Origin: Chloroflexota bacterium
Lineage (GTDB): Bacteria > Chloroflexota > Limnocylindria > QHBO01
NCBI GenBank assembly: GCA_025699005.1
Contig: JAILWI010000008.1
Span: forward strand, 31,379 to 95,378
DNA: 64,000 bases
Reading direction: 5' to 3'
A program made the position numbers and the translations under genes. Below are positions 8,644 through 17,332 of this stretch, one piece after another (within the stretch, counting starts at the first letter, position 1; each line of letters starts with the position of its first letter). The notes beneath the pieces were generated by a model. That model did no database searches. It was given only the letters and a program-made list of their open reading frames with translations, and was not told where the DNA came from.

Positions 8644-9645
8644 ATGTCTCTCCCCGCGGCAGGGCACCGCCCGCGACGGATCATCGCCCGGACCATGGCG
8701 TTCGGCTTCAGCGCGCTCGTGGCGGCAGGCCTTCTGGCCTGGAGCCCGGCATCGACGACCGGCTGGAACCAGGGCTCGGCCGAGGCCACCCTGTGGCAGC
8801 TCATGAACGGTGCGCGGACCAACAACGGCATGGCGCCGGTCCAGCAGCACGGCACGCTCGTGAGCCTCGCCCGATGGCGCAGCCAGGACATGCTGAATCG
8901 CGACTACTTCAGCCACACGATCGCCGGCTGTGGCTGCCTGGTCTACCGCTACTACGACTCGAACGGCCTCAAGTACGACTGGGCCGGCGAGAACATCGGG
9001 TGGAACTCGGGCCTCGACGACTCCTACTCGCCCGTTCGCGTCCACGAGCGCTTCATGGCGTCGCCGGGGCACCGCGCCAACGTCCTCGACGCGCGCTTCA
9101 CGCACGGTGGCGTGGGCGCCGCGGCGGCGGACAACAAGATGTTCCAGGGCCACGTCCAGAACACCCGCATGTACACCGAGCTCTTCCTCCAGGCGCCACG
9201 CACCACGGCTCCGCCTCCCAGCGGCGGGGGCGGAGGGGGCGGCTCTGGCTCCGGTGGCTCGGGTGGTGGCGGGTCCGCGAGCGGATCGGGCGGCGCCGGC
9301 ACCGGCTACTCCGCGCCGGCGGCACCCGCTGCGACCGCGAAGCCGGAGCCGAAGCCGAAGCCGATGAGCGTCGAGCGGCCTTCGCGGCCGACCTCCAAGG
9401 CCGGGCTGGACGGCGTGGCCACGCTCGTCGTCGAGCGGCATCGGGTCGATGTCGCCGCCCGCCTGGCCGCGGATGACGCGCTCGGCGTGCCGCGCTCCTC
9501 GGCGCCGTCCGAGGTCGCTGAGGCCGATGCCGCCGTGGCCGTTGCGGCGGACCCGCAGGGTCTCGAAGTCGCCGCGGCCGATGCCCAGCCCGAAGGGTTC
9601 TTCGACGACATCGTGGGATCCCTGCTCGGATTCCTCTTCGGGTAG
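8644..9645 (+). CDS. Secreted CAP-domain (SCP/PR1-like) protein
   Basis: A 333-residue exported protein. After a basic N-terminus (RPRRIIAR), residues 18-36 are a hydrophobic signal or anchor segment. A CAP domain spans about residues 48-185, with NGARTNNGMAPVQ, a WAGENIGWN motif and FMASPGHRANVLDARFTHGGVG, the family fingerprints including the His and Glu cavity residues. A Gly/Ser-rich linker (about 195-225) leads to an Ala-rich region, and the protein ends in hydrophobic DDIVGSLLGFLFG, which is unusual. The ATG at 8644 has GAGG 6 nt upstream; the earlier ATG at 8581 lacks this. Bacterial CAP proteins are often sporulation- or envelope-associated, but a molecular role is not established. 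Confidence 0.85.
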   Translation: MSLPAAGHRPRRIIARTMAFGFSALVAAGLLAWSPASTTGWNQGSAEATLWQLMNGARTNNGMAPVQQHGTLVSLARWRSQDMLNRDYFSHTIAGCGCLVYRYYDSNGLKYDWAGENIGWNSGLDDSYSPVRVHERFMASPGHRANVLDARFTHGGVGAAAADNKMFQGHVQNTRMYTELFLQAPRTTAPPPSGGGGGGGSGSGGSGGGGSASGSGGAGTGYSAPAAPAATAKPEPKPKPMSVERPSRPTSKAGLDGVATLVVERHRVDVAARLAADDALGVPRSSAPSEVAEADAAVAVAADPQGLEVAAADAQPEGFFDDIVGSLLGFLFG

Positions 9646-9720
9646 GTCGCGCCTTCCGCCCGCGCGCACCCGTGCAATCGGCGCGGCGCAAACGCTCCCA
9701 ACGGAGTGCCGCCACGAACG

Positions 9721-9726
9721 TAGACT
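9721..9726 (+). promoter_or_regulatory. -10 box, leaderless start of the ABC ATPase
   Basis: TAGACT ends 7 nt before the ATG at 9734. The same hexamer at the same spacing precedes the gene at 31877, supporting leaderless transcription of this ABC operon. Confidence 0.5.
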
Positions 9727-9733
9727 GCCGCAC

Positions 9734-10480
9734 ATGACGGTGATCCTCGAGGCCCGTGACCTCGTCAAGCGCTACCCGGTCGCCGATGGCGAGGTCGAGG
9801 CCCTCCGCGGCGTCTCGCTCCAGGTCAACGCCGGCGAGTTCGTCGCGATCATGGGAACCTCCGGCTCCGGCAAGAGCACGATGCTTCACCTCCTCGGTGG
9901 GCTCGACTCGCCGACCTCGGGCGAGGTGGTGATCGACGGCATCGTGATCTCGAGCCTGGACGAGGAGCGCCGCACGCTCACGCGCCGCGACAAGACCGGC
10001 TTCGTCTTCCAGTTCTTCAACCTCATCCCGCTGCTCAGCGTGGCGGAGAACGTGGCCCTCCCGTTCCTCATCGCCGGCGACTCCACGAACCGCCACACGG
10101 AGCGCGTCGGGGATCTGCTGGCCATGGTGGGACTCGCCGACAAGGCGGACCATCGGCCGGACCAGCTGTCGGCCGGGGAGCAGCAGCGCGTCGCGCTTGC
10201 CCGGGCGCTCGCCACGAAGCCGGCCATCCTCCTCGCCGATGAGCCGACGGGCAACCTCGACTACACGACCGGCGCCGAGATCCTGGACCTGCTGTGGGAC
10301 TCCGCCGATCGGCTCGGCCAGACGGTCGTGCTGGTGACCCACGACGCGCGCGCCGCCGCCTACGCCGATCGCGTCCTCGTCGTGCGGGATGGCCAGGTTC
10401 GCGACGAGATCGCCCTCGGCCGCCGCCGCGACCACCAGGCCGGGCCGCTCATCGCGCGGTTGGCCGAGCTGGGGCTCTAG
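9734..10480 (+). CDS. ABC transporter ATP-binding protein (MacB/LolD type)
   Basis: A 248-residue ATPase that pairs with the FtsX-like permease encoded 6 nt downstream. Walker A is GTSGSGKST at 41-49, the Q-loop lies in TGFVFQFFNLIP, Walker B is ILLADEPTGNLD and the H-loop is VLVTHD. The signature is LSAGEQQRV rather than LSGGQ, a tolerated but notable change. The EPTGNLD sequence and the partner permease place it in the MacB/LolD branch, which moves lipoproteins, peptides or toxins mechanically instead of importing solutes. The longer frame from 9449 overlaps the CAP gene and is not real. Confidence 0.9.
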   Translation: MTVILEARDLVKRYPVADGEVEALRGVSLQVNAGEFVAIMGTSGSGKSTMLHLLGGLDSPTSGEVVIDGIVISSLDEERRTLTRRDKTGFVFQFFNLIPLLSVAENVALPFLIAGDSTNRHTERVGDLLAMVGLADKADHRPDQLSAGEQQRVALARALATKPAILLADEPTGNLDYTTGAEILDLLWDSADRLGQTVVLVTHDARAAAYADRVLVVRDGQVRDEIALGRRRDHQAGPLIARLAELGL

Positions 10481-10486
10481 CCGCCG

Positions 10487-13030
10487 ATGCGCCTGTCCGG
10501 CATCGCCTGGCGGGGACTGCTGGCCCGCCCGCTGCGCACCTCGCTGGCCGTCATCGGCGTGGCGCTGGGCGTGGCGATCGTGGCCGCCACGATGATCACC
10601 GGTGCCTCCGCCGACGCGGCGCTGCGCGGCGCGACGACCGACCTGCTGGGCTCGGCCGACGTCCGGCTGCGCGCATTCAGCGACGCGGGCTTCACCCCTC
10701 GCACCGTCCAGGCACTGCGGGCCGTCCCGGAGGTCATCACGGCCGCTCCGGTGAGCGAGCGGCGCCTGGTCGTCCACACGGCGCCCGGCGACGACGAGCG
10801 GGTCTTCACGCTTCAGGTCATCGGCGTCGACGCCGACGTCGAGTACCGCATCAGGCAGCCGCGCCTCGTGGAGGGCGTGGCGCTGTCACCGGACAGCCCG
10901 ACCGACGCGCTCGTGCCGGCGACGTGGGCCGCGCGGCAGGGACTCCGTCTCGGCGACGAGCTGCGGCTGGACGGCCGAGGTGAGGGCGTGCCGCCGCTGC
11001 GAATCATCGGCCTCATGGCGGACACGGGCTTCGCGGCGCTCGACCGCGGTGAGGTGATGGTCGTCTCGCGCAGCACGCTCGACGAGTCGTTCACCGTGCC
11101 GGCGCCGATCCGCTACCTCGACCTGGACCTCGGCCAGGAGCCGGACGAGATCGCCGCGGGGCTGGAGATCGTCCGCGGTCAGCTCGAGGAGCCGTTCATC
11201 GTCGAGACGGCGGCGGATGCGTCGGAGCGCCTGGCGTCGGCGCAGGCCAGCTTCGGAGCGGTGGCGTTCCTCTTCGGCCTGGTCGCGATGGTGGTCGGTG
11301 CCTTTCTCGTCGGCAACACGCTCGCGATGTCGGTGGGGGAGCGCACCCGCGAGTTCGGGCTCCTGCGCGCGGCCGGCACGACGAGCCGGCAGGTCATCGG
11401 CCTCGTCCTGCGCCAGGGTGCGGCGATCGGCGTGGCCGGGAGCGTGCTCGGCATTCTCGGCGGCATCGCCCTCGCCGGCGCCATGGTCGGCTTCCTGTCA
11501 TCGACGCGGGCCGCCCTCGTGGCGGGGCTCCCGCTGCCGATCGGTGGAATGCTCCTCGCCTTCGTCCTCGGCCTTGGAGTGACCCTGGCCGGAGCCGTCG
11601 TCCCGGCGCTCCGGTCCGCGCGGCTGTCGCCGGTCGCCGCCCTGCGCCCATCGCGACGGAGTGGCACGGGCCTCGGCGATCGGCTGCGAACGCTGCTCGT
11701 CGTGGAGCTTCTCGTCGTGGGGGCGGGGATCCTCCTCTTCCCGATCGATCGCGCCGGGACGCCGCTCCTGCCGCTCGTGCTGTCGCTCGCGCTCCTGCTG
11801 GGTGGTGCCGTGATCACCGCGTACCTGCTCGAGCCGCTGGGCCGCGTCATCGGCCGGCCGTTCGAATGGTTCTTCGGGGCGCAGGGCCTGCTCGGCCGCG
11901 CGAACCTGTCGCGGGACCGGGTTCGGACCGGCCTCACGGTCGGCGCGATGATGATCGCCCTGGCCGCCGTCGTCGCCCTGGGCACGGTGGCCGAGTCGGC
12001 GCGCGCCGGCGCCGAGCGCTGGGTGGCCTCGATCCTCCCCGGCGGGAACGCGATTCGCAGCAGCGTGCCGCTCGACGTCGAGTCGTTCCGCCCGACGTTC
12101 GAGGGGACCGACGGCCTCCAGGTCGCGAGCGCGGTGCTGGAGGTGCCGGCCGTCTACGTCACCGATGACTCCCAGGAGGAGGTGAGCCTCGCCGGCATCG
12201 ATCCCAACGTGTTCCAGGATGCCGGGTCGCTCATCGTGTCCGGCGCCGATCGTGCCGACGCCTACTTCGCGCTGCGGAACCGAGAGGCGGTGCTCGTGCC
12301 CGAGGCGTTCGCCGATCGTCACGGCGTGGGCGTCGGGGACACGATCACCCTCGGTCAGCCCGGCGCCACTTCCGCGAACTTCGGCGTGGCGGGCATCGTC
12401 GATTACACGATCCCGGGCCGGACGCCGGACGGCGCCCTGATCATCAACGCCGCCGATGCGCGGGACCTGTTCGGCGTGACCGCCGCATCGCTGTGGGTCA
12501 TGATCCCGCAGGCTGACATCGCGCCATCGGTGTTCGCATCGGCGGTGCGGGACACCGCGAACCAGCTGGCGGCACAGCCGCTGACGGCGCGCGATCTTGC
12601 CGGGGACCTCGCCGGATCACTGGATCGGCTGGTGGGTCTCTTCGACGTCCTGGCGCTCATCGCCGTCGTCATCGGCGCACTGGGCATCGTGAACACGCTC
12701 GGGATCGGCATCAGCGAGCGGGTGCGCGAGATCGCCATCCTGCGCTCGCACGGCATGACCGTCGGGCAGGTGCAGGCCATGGTCGTGGCCGAGGCGGCGA
12801 TCATGGGGGCGATCGCCGGCGTGCTGGCCATCGTGACCGGGCTGCTCGTCGCGTTCGCCCTGGTCGGCGGCGGGGCATCGGCGGATCTGGCAGCCGGCGT
12901 GCGGCTGCCGTGGGGGCTCCTCGTGGCGGTCATCCTGGTCGGGACCGGGGTCGCCGCACTCGCGGGCCTGTATCCGGCTCGCGTCGCCGCCTCCCTCCCG
13001 ATCGTCCGACACCTCAAGCAGTTCGAATAG
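10487..13030 (+). CDS. ABC transporter permease, duplicated FtsX type
   Basis: An 847-residue permease. Residues 1-40 hold the first helix (SLAVIGVALGVAIVAATMIT), followed by a MacB-like periplasmic domain. The first FtsX block (about 255-395) carries VGERTREFGLLRAAGTTSRQVIG. A middle two-helix segment leads to a second MacB-PCD-like region. A C-terminal FtsX block (about 710-840) contains ISERVREIAILRSHGMTVGQVQ. The doubled architecture is that of large actinobacterial and chloroflexal permeases that work as a single chain. With the preceding ATPase it forms a complete exporter. The substrate is unknown, and there is no HlyD-type adaptor. Confidence 0.9.
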   Translation: MRLSGIAWRGLLARPLRTSLAVIGVALGVAIVAATMITGASADAALRGATTDLLGSADVRLRAFSDAGFTPRTVQALRAVPEVITAAPVSERRLVVHTAPGDDERVFTLQVIGVDADVEYRIRQPRLVEGVALSPDSPTDALVPATWAARQGLRLGDELRLDGRGEGVPPLRIIGLMADTGFAALDRGEVMVVSRSTLDESFTVPAPIRYLDLDLGQEPDEIAAGLEIVRGQLEEPFIVETAADASERLASAQASFGAVAFLFGLVAMVVGAFLVGNTLAMSVGERTREFGLLRAAGTTSRQVIGLVLRQGAAIGVAGSVLGILGGIALAGAMVGFLSSTRAALVAGLPLPIGGMLLAFVLGLGVTLAGAVVPALRSARLSPVAALRPSRRSGTGLGDRLRTLLVVELLVVGAGILLFPIDRAGTPLLPLVLSLALLLGGAVITAYLLEPLGRVIGRPFEWFFGAQGLLGRANLSRDRVRTGLTVGAMMIALAAVVALGTVAESARAGAERWVASILPGGNAIRSSVPLDVESFRPTFEGTDGLQVASAVLEVPAVYVTDDSQEEVSLAGIDPNVFQDAGSLIVSGADRADAYFALRNREAVLVPEAFADRHGVGVGDTITLGQPGATSANFGVAGIVDYTIPGRTPDGALIINAADARDLFGVTAASLWVMIPQADIAPSVFASAVRDTANQLAAQPLTARDLAGDLAGSLDRLVGLFDVLALIAVVIGALGIVNTLGIGISERVREIAILRSHGMTVGQVQAMVVAEAAIMGAIAGVLAIVTGLLVAFALVGGGASADLAAGVRLPWGLLVAVILVGTGVAALAGLYPARVAASLPIVRHLKQFE

Positions 13031-13039
13031 GAGGAGCCG

Positions 13040-13468
13040 ATGCCAGCCGGTCTATCCGAGATCTCCGCCGGACGCGGCTTCGTCGGACGTCTCGAGACGG
13101 GGAGCGACCTCGTCGAGGAGATCGAGCGCTTCTGCACCGAGCACGGCGTGGTCGCCGCGCAGGTCACGGTCATCGGCGCGGTGCGTCGCGCTGCCTACGC
13201 GTACTACGAGCAGCACGACCGTCGCTACCGGGAGCTCGAGTCCCGGACGCATCACGAGATCGTCGGCTTCACCGGCAACATCAGCCTGCGCGACGACAAG
13301 CCGTTCCTCCACGCGCACGCCACCTTCGCCGATGCCGACGGCGCCACCGTCGGGGGTCACCTGCTGCGTGGCTGCGAGGTCTTCGCTGCCGAGATCATGA
13401 TTCGCGAGTTCACCGGCGTCTCCCTCGTCCGCATCCACGACGACGAGACCGGCCTCGCCCTCTGGTGA
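13040..13468 (+). CDS. PPC/DUF296 domain protein
   Basis: A 142-residue protein that is all PPC domain (also called DUF296). Family marks are FCTEHGVVAAQVTVIGAV near the N-terminus, DKPFLHAHATFAD in the middle and GGHLLRGCEVFAAEIMIREF towards the end; the His residues are conserved in family members that bind metal. In plants this domain accompanies AT-hook DNA binding, but bacterial single-domain forms are of unknown function and no AT-hook is present here. A strong GGAGGAG lies 5 nt upstream, and the gene starts 9 nt after the ABC permease stop, suggesting read-through co-transcription. Confidence 0.85.
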   Translation: MPAGLSEISAGRGFVGRLETGSDLVEEIERFCTEHGVVAAQVTVIGAVRRAAYAYYEQHDRRYRELESRTHHEIVGFTGNISLRDDKPFLHAHATFADADGATVGGHLLRGCEVFAAEIMIREFTGVSLVRIHDDETGLALW

Positions 13469-13584
13469 TCAGGATCACCGTCGATGACGATGGCCTGGTG
13501 ATGGACTACGAGGGCTTCGCCGAATGGATTCGTCAGGGATCAGACGTGAGCGAGAGCCCGTCCGCGTCCCAGCGCCATCAGTGA
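13465..13584 (+). pseudogene. Short ORF or gene remnant coupled to the PPC gene
   Basis: A 39-codon frame opens with a GTG overlapping the PPC stop (GTGA) and reads VIRITVDDDGLVMDYEGF at its start. D-DGLVxDYxGF-like strings occur at the very C-terminus of putative glycolipid-binding (DUF1089-like) proteins, so this could be the tail of a decayed gene or a translationally coupled small ORF. Its last 45 nt overlap the 3' end of the convergent MFS gene. Weakly supported. Confidence 0.25.
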
Positions 13585-14733
13585 ACCGAGCGCTCCGAGG
13601 AGCGCCACTCCCGCACCGGCCAGGAAGGCTGCGGGAATCCCGCCGGCTGCCGCCACCAGCCCCAGGACCATGGGTCCGGCGCCGAACGCGAGATCGATGG
13701 AGACCGACATCGTTCCCATGGCTGCCCCGCGCTCGTGCGGCGCCACTCGGGTCAGCACCGCGGAGAAGAACGCCGGGGTCGTGAACGCGACACCGACGGC
13801 GAGGATCCCCGCCCCGAGGAGAAGGCCCACGGCGTTGGGCACCAGCGCGACGACCGCGATCCCGGCGGCGGTCAGCGCGAGTGCCGCCGAGCCCAGTCGG
13901 TACGGGGCGACGCGATCGGGGAGCTTGGCGAAGAGGAGCCGCGTGCCGACCACGATGACTCCGAACTCGAGGAGGGCGAGGCTCCAGTCGGCAAACCCGA
14001 TCCCCTCGGCGTAGAGAGCAACGAACGCGAAGAACCCGGCCATGGCCGCGATGCCGCTGAGAAGGCCGAGGCCAGGACCGATGGCCGCCCGATGGATGAG
14101 CGGCACGACCGGCAGGTCGGCGTCGGCAACGGCTGCTCGAGTCTCAGGCATGCGCAGCGCGAGAACGGCGGCAAGGAGCGCAAGCCCGGCTGCTCCGAGC
14201 CACGCTAGGGTGAAACCGCCGATGCCGAGAAGGCCCTGGCCGATCAGCGGCCCGAGCCCGATTCCGAGATAGAGCGAGAGCGAGTTGTAGCTCAGTGCCT
14301 CACCGGTCCGGCCGGGCGGCGCGAGGTCCGCGAGCGCTGCGAATCCGGCGACGAAGAAGAACGCCTCGGCGACCCCGAGGACGAGCCGGAGACCGACCAT
14401 CACGCTCAGGTCGGGGGCGATGGCATGGGCGGCGGTCGCGGCCGCGTAGAGGAGCGCACCGCCGACGAGCAGGGGTCGACGACCTCGTCGATCGGAGGTG
14501 CGGCCGGCGATCGGGCGGAGGAACAGTGCCGTGAGCGCCAGGGCGCCGACGGCGATGCCCACGCCCACCTCGTCGGCACCGAGCACGCGTGCCGCGAACA
14601 GCGGGGCGAGTGGAATCTCCATTCCTGCGGCCGTGAAGTACGCAAGCTCGGCAAGGAGGAGCACGATGAACGCGCGGGTGAAGAGCCGAGCCTCGATCGT
14701 CTCGGTCGGAGACGCAACGGGTCGTCGCTTCAT
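13540..14733 (-). CDS. MFS transporter (drug/metabolite exporter type)
   Basis: A 397-residue membrane protein with twelve predicted helices, starting FTRAFIVLLLAELAYFTAAGMEIPLAPLFA. The motif A loop between helices 2 and 3 is GRTSDRRGRRPLLVGG, diagnostic of the major facilitator superfamily. Motif C-like Gly-rich sequence (SLYLGIGLGPLIGQGLLG) in helix 5 favours an exporter. The ATG at 14733 is preceded by AGGAG at 6-nt spacing; an ORF extension to 14925 has no helix or RBS and is discarded. No regulator gene adjoins it. Confidence 0.88.
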   Translation of the reverse strand: MKRRPVASPTETIEARLFTRAFIVLLLAELAYFTAAGMEIPLAPLFAARVLGADEVGVGIAVGALALTALFLRPIAGRTSDRRGRRPLLVGGALLYAAATAAHAIAPDLSVMVGLRLVLGVAEAFFFVAGFAALADLAPPGRTGEALSYNSLSLYLGIGLGPLIGQGLLGIGGFTLAWLGAAGLALLAAVLALRMPETRAAVADADLPVVPLIHRAAIGPGLGLLSGIAAMAGFFAFVALYAEGIGFADWSLALLEFGVIVVGTRLLFAKLPDRVAPYRLGSAALALTAAGIAVVALVPNAVGLLLGAGILAVGVAFTTPAFFSAVLTRVAPHERGAAMGTMSVSIDLAFGAGPMVLGLVAAAGGIPAAFLAGAGVALLGALGSLMALGRGRALAHV

Positions 14734-14925
14734 GTCGACTCCTGTCCGCCCCGTACGAGGGCGGCGCGGTCGAACCGAGTGTCGCACCGCTGTCCAGAGC
14801 CCAGCGGAGCCGGACGCCCGCGCCATGCGTGACCTCCTCGTGCGTTTGCGCGAAGGAGGAGGTGAGGACCAGGCTGCTTGGTCGTGTGCCGCGCTCGCCC
14901 TGCTCGACGGGCTCGCGTCGATCAC

Positions 14926-16260
14926 TCAGCGGGGGGTCGGATCGAGGGCGTCGGGAATCCCGTCGTTGTCGTCGTCCGGATCGCAGGCGTCGCCGAGGGC
15001 ATCTCCGTCCGCGTTCTCCTGGCCAGGGTTCGGCACGAGGGGGCAGTTGTCCGGCCCCAGGCCGACGGCGACGTCCGGGACCCCGTCGCCATCGGTGTCA
15101 ACCACGAGGATCGGCGTCGGCGCTGGGGTCGACGACGGGGGCGGAGGCAGCGTCGGGAGTGGAGTCGGATGTGGCGTCGGCGCAACCGTCGGCGGCGCCG
15201 TGGGAGAGGGGGATGGAAGGCCCGGGGGAGGCGGCGTGGGCCAGTCGGGGGGCCGCGGCGTCACCATCGTCACCGGCGGGTTGGTCGGGATCGGGCCGTT
15301 CGCGCCACCGCCTTGCGGACCGGACCACGAGGCGCGGGTGGCGGTCAAGCTCCCGTCCGCGGGCGCGCCCCGCGTGTCGTCTGCCACCTCATCTCCCAGC
15401 GCCGAGGAGGTCGGCCGCGGAGTGGACTCAGGCGAGGCGTCGGTCGGCGGCGCCGCCGCGAGCACGCGCTCCCGAACCGATCCGCCCCCGGCCACTTCCG
15501 GTCCGGACGACGGCGGTGCGTCGGTGTCGATCGGGCCGAGGACCCCGTTGAGGCCGGCCGCGAGGACGATGGCCGCCGCCGCCGCCCGCAACAGGCTGCT
15601 GCGGCGATTTGCGGAGGCAGCGATTGGCGCCACAGCCTTCCGCCGCGGGGGAGGGCCAGCATCGGCCCTGGCTGGGTGCAGCGGCACGACTGCTGCCGAT
15701 GGACGGACCCTCTTGATCTCGGACTCTCGGAGAATTGCCTGCGATCGCTCCAGCGCCGCCATGGCCGCGAGGCCGTGACGGCGGATCCTCCGCTCGAGGG
15801 GGGCCGCTCGGAGCGCCCGCGAGCCGCGAAGGCGTCGTAGCGCACGAAGGCCGACGGCCTCGGCCCCATGACCGCGGATGGATAGGGACGTGTGCTCGAC
15901 CCAGGCATCGCCGTGGAGGCGCCGCAGGAGGCGGAGGCCGACCCCTGCATCGGCTCCCTGCGAGGGCGCCGGTTCGGGGTGGCCCGCGCTGCGGAGGGGA
16001 CCCTCGGGTGATCGCGAGGCTGCGGCAGCCATCCTGACCGCGTTGCGGGTGACCTCTCGCAGCCGTCGATCGGCCCGACGAGCGAGGCGGATGCTCGAAG
16101 TGGTGGTAGTAGACGCGCAGGCTTCGCAGCGGTCGTGCCGGGCGCTCCAGCACGCGGCGCAGATGCACCGGTCGCACTCGACGCAGTACCGATGATCGGG
16201 GGCCGCGGCGATGATGGGGGTGCCGCAGGCGTCGCAGGGAATCCGAGGATGACGGGCCAC
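14926..16260 (-). CDS. Zinc-finger, single-TM protein with Pro-rich stalk and thrombospondin type 3 repeats
   Basis: About 444 residues if started at the GTG at 16260; the start is uncertain and no Shine-Dalgarno is visible. Residues 9-48 carry nine Cys and His residues (C9, C12, C26, C29, C32, C34, C37, C45, C48; H23, H42) in a ribbon or B-box-like zinc module. A basic region of about 170 residues follows, then one membrane helix (about 223-243, [20 protein letters not shown]), a Pro/Thr-rich stalk, and C-terminal thrombospondin type 3 Ca2+ repeats (388-442: [39 protein letters not shown]). This suggests a cytoplasmic zinc domain linked to an external Ca2+-binding head. It diverges from an ECF sigma factor 37 nt away, so an anti-sigma-like role is possible but unproven. 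Confidence 0.65.
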   Translation of the reverse strand: MARHPRIPCDACGTPIIAAAPDHRYCVECDRCICAACWSARHDRCEACASTTTTSSIRLARRADRRLREVTRNAVRMAAAASRSPEGPLRSAGHPEPAPSQGADAGVGLRLLRRLHGDAWVEHTSLSIRGHGAEAVGLRALRRLRGSRALRAAPLERRIRRHGLAAMAALERSQAILRESEIKRVRPSAAVVPLHPARADAGPPPRRKAVAPIAASANRRSSLLRAAAAAIVLAAGLNGVLGPIDTDAPPSSGPEVAGGGSVRERVLAAAPPTDASPESTPRPTSSALGDEVADDTRGAPADGSLTATRASWSGPQGGGANGPIPTNPPVTMVTPRPPDWPTPPPPGLPSPSPTAPPTVAPTPHPTPLPTLPPPPSSTPAPTPILVVDTDGDGVPDVAVGLGPDNCPLVPNPGQENADGDALGDACDPDDDNDGIPDALDPTPR

Positions 16261-16282
16261 GCCGTCAGGCGTGCACGATCGG

Positions 16283-16288
16283 TACCAT
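16283..16288 (+). promoter_or_regulatory. -10 box of the ECF sigma factor gene
   Basis: TACCAT ends 9 nt before the ATG at 16298, compatible with a leaderless or near-leaderless transcript. It helps decide the start among GTG 16271, ATG 16298 and GTG 16376. Confidence 0.35.
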
Positions 16289-16297
16289 CGGAAGCCG

Positions 16298-17275
16298 ATG
16301 GGCAGCGTGGCCACATCGGCCTTGTCCGCGGCGATTCCTCGCTCGATACTGGCTCGTGAACATGCGGGCGAGAACGTGCTGAGCATTGCGCAGGCCCACG
16401 AGCGACAGGAGTACGCAGCCTTCTTCGAAGCTGAGTTCGCCCCGACCGTTCGGACCCTCCGGGCCATCGCTGGCGACGCCGCCGAGGACATTGCGCAGGA
16501 GGCATTCCTCGTCGCCTTCCAGCAGTGGAACCACGTTGGCGCGCTCGAGGCACCCGGTGCGTGGCTGCGGCTCGTCGGTCGGCGCATGGCGTGGCGCAGG
16601 AGAAGCCGCGAGATCCGCCGCTCCGCGCTGGAAGCCGCAGCCGAGGAGCCATTCACCGGGATGGCCATCCCAGGGCTCGACCCAGATCTGATTCATGCGC
16701 TCCACACGCTGGCGGCGCGCGACCGGCTCGCGGTGGTACTACATCACCTTGCCGGCCACACGGTCGCCGAGGTCGCATCGATCCTCGAGACGACGGAGGG
16801 AGGGACACGGGTCCTCCTGATGCGCGCGCGCGAGCGCGTCGGAGCGGTCCTCACCGGGCACGCAGGCAGATGGGTGTCCACGCGGAGATGGCGAACGGAC
16901 GACATGGTGCCGTTGCTGCGCACTATCGCAACCCCTCCGCAGCTCGAAGCCGTGATCGCCGATCTGCAACCGCGCGGAAGCCGATGGGTTCTCGAGCTCG
17001 AGCGGGGTCGGTATCTGCTCCACACGGACGACGACGAGCGTCTCGACTGGGGCACGTTCCGCTCGCGCGGTCGCCGGCTCGAGCTCACGCCGTGGGACAA
17101 GTCCGGTGTGGTGCTCCTGGCGACGAACGCTCACGGTGACCGCCGCCGATTCACGGTGCTCAGCGATACGTCGGGGCCGACGCACGGTGTCCCGGACGCC
17201 GTCTTCATGCGCCTCCTGCTCGGTGCCGACGAGTTCCGCTTCGTGAGGCCGGACGTACCGCTTCCGCCGATGTAA
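16298..17275 (+). CDS. ECF-type RNA polymerase sigma factor with long C-terminal extension
   Basis: About 325 residues. Region 2 spans about 42-105 ([22 protein letters not shown], then [16 protein letters not shown]), and region 4 spans about 130-182 ([33 protein letters not shown], then [13 protein letters not shown]). Unlike a minimal ECF factor of about 180 residues, about 135 residues follow region 4. They look beta-rich ([23 protein letters not shown] ... [11 protein letters not shown]), a possible sensory or anti-sigma-docking domain. It is divergent from the zinc-finger/TSP3 membrane protein, the position normally held by an anti-sigma factor. The start is uncertain; a GTG at 16376 would remove 26 residues without touching region 2. 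Confidence 0.82.
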   Translation: MGSVATSALSAAIPRSILAREHAGENVLSIAQAHERQEYAAFFEAEFAPTVRTLRAIAGDAAEDIAQEAFLVAFQQWNHVGALEAPGAWLRLVGRRMAWRRRSREIRRSALEAAAEEPFTGMAIPGLDPDLIHALHTLAARDRLAVVLHHLAGHTVAEVASILETTEGGTRVLLMRARERVGAVLTGHAGRWVSTRRWRTDDMVPLLRTIATPPQLEAVIADLQPRGSRWVLELERGRYLLHTDDDERLDWGTFRSRGRRLELTPWDKSGVVLLATNAHGDRRRFTVLSDTSGPTHGVPDAVFMRLLLGADEFRFVRPDVPLPPM

Positions 17276-17332
17276 CGCCGAGGTGGGTTCGGGTCAGTCG
17301 TAGGTGATCGTTCCGCATGGGAGGTCGACACC

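Noticed and set aside
9235..9300. GC-rich repeats in the CAP-protein gene as a possible mobile or CRISPR repeat
   Set aside because: They encode the Gly/Ser linker in frame and have no spacer structure.
16261..16668. N-terminal extension of the zinc-finger/TSP3 protein
   Set aside because: It runs antisense through sigma region 2 of the ECF factor and has no zinc-finger residues, so the start was set at 16260.
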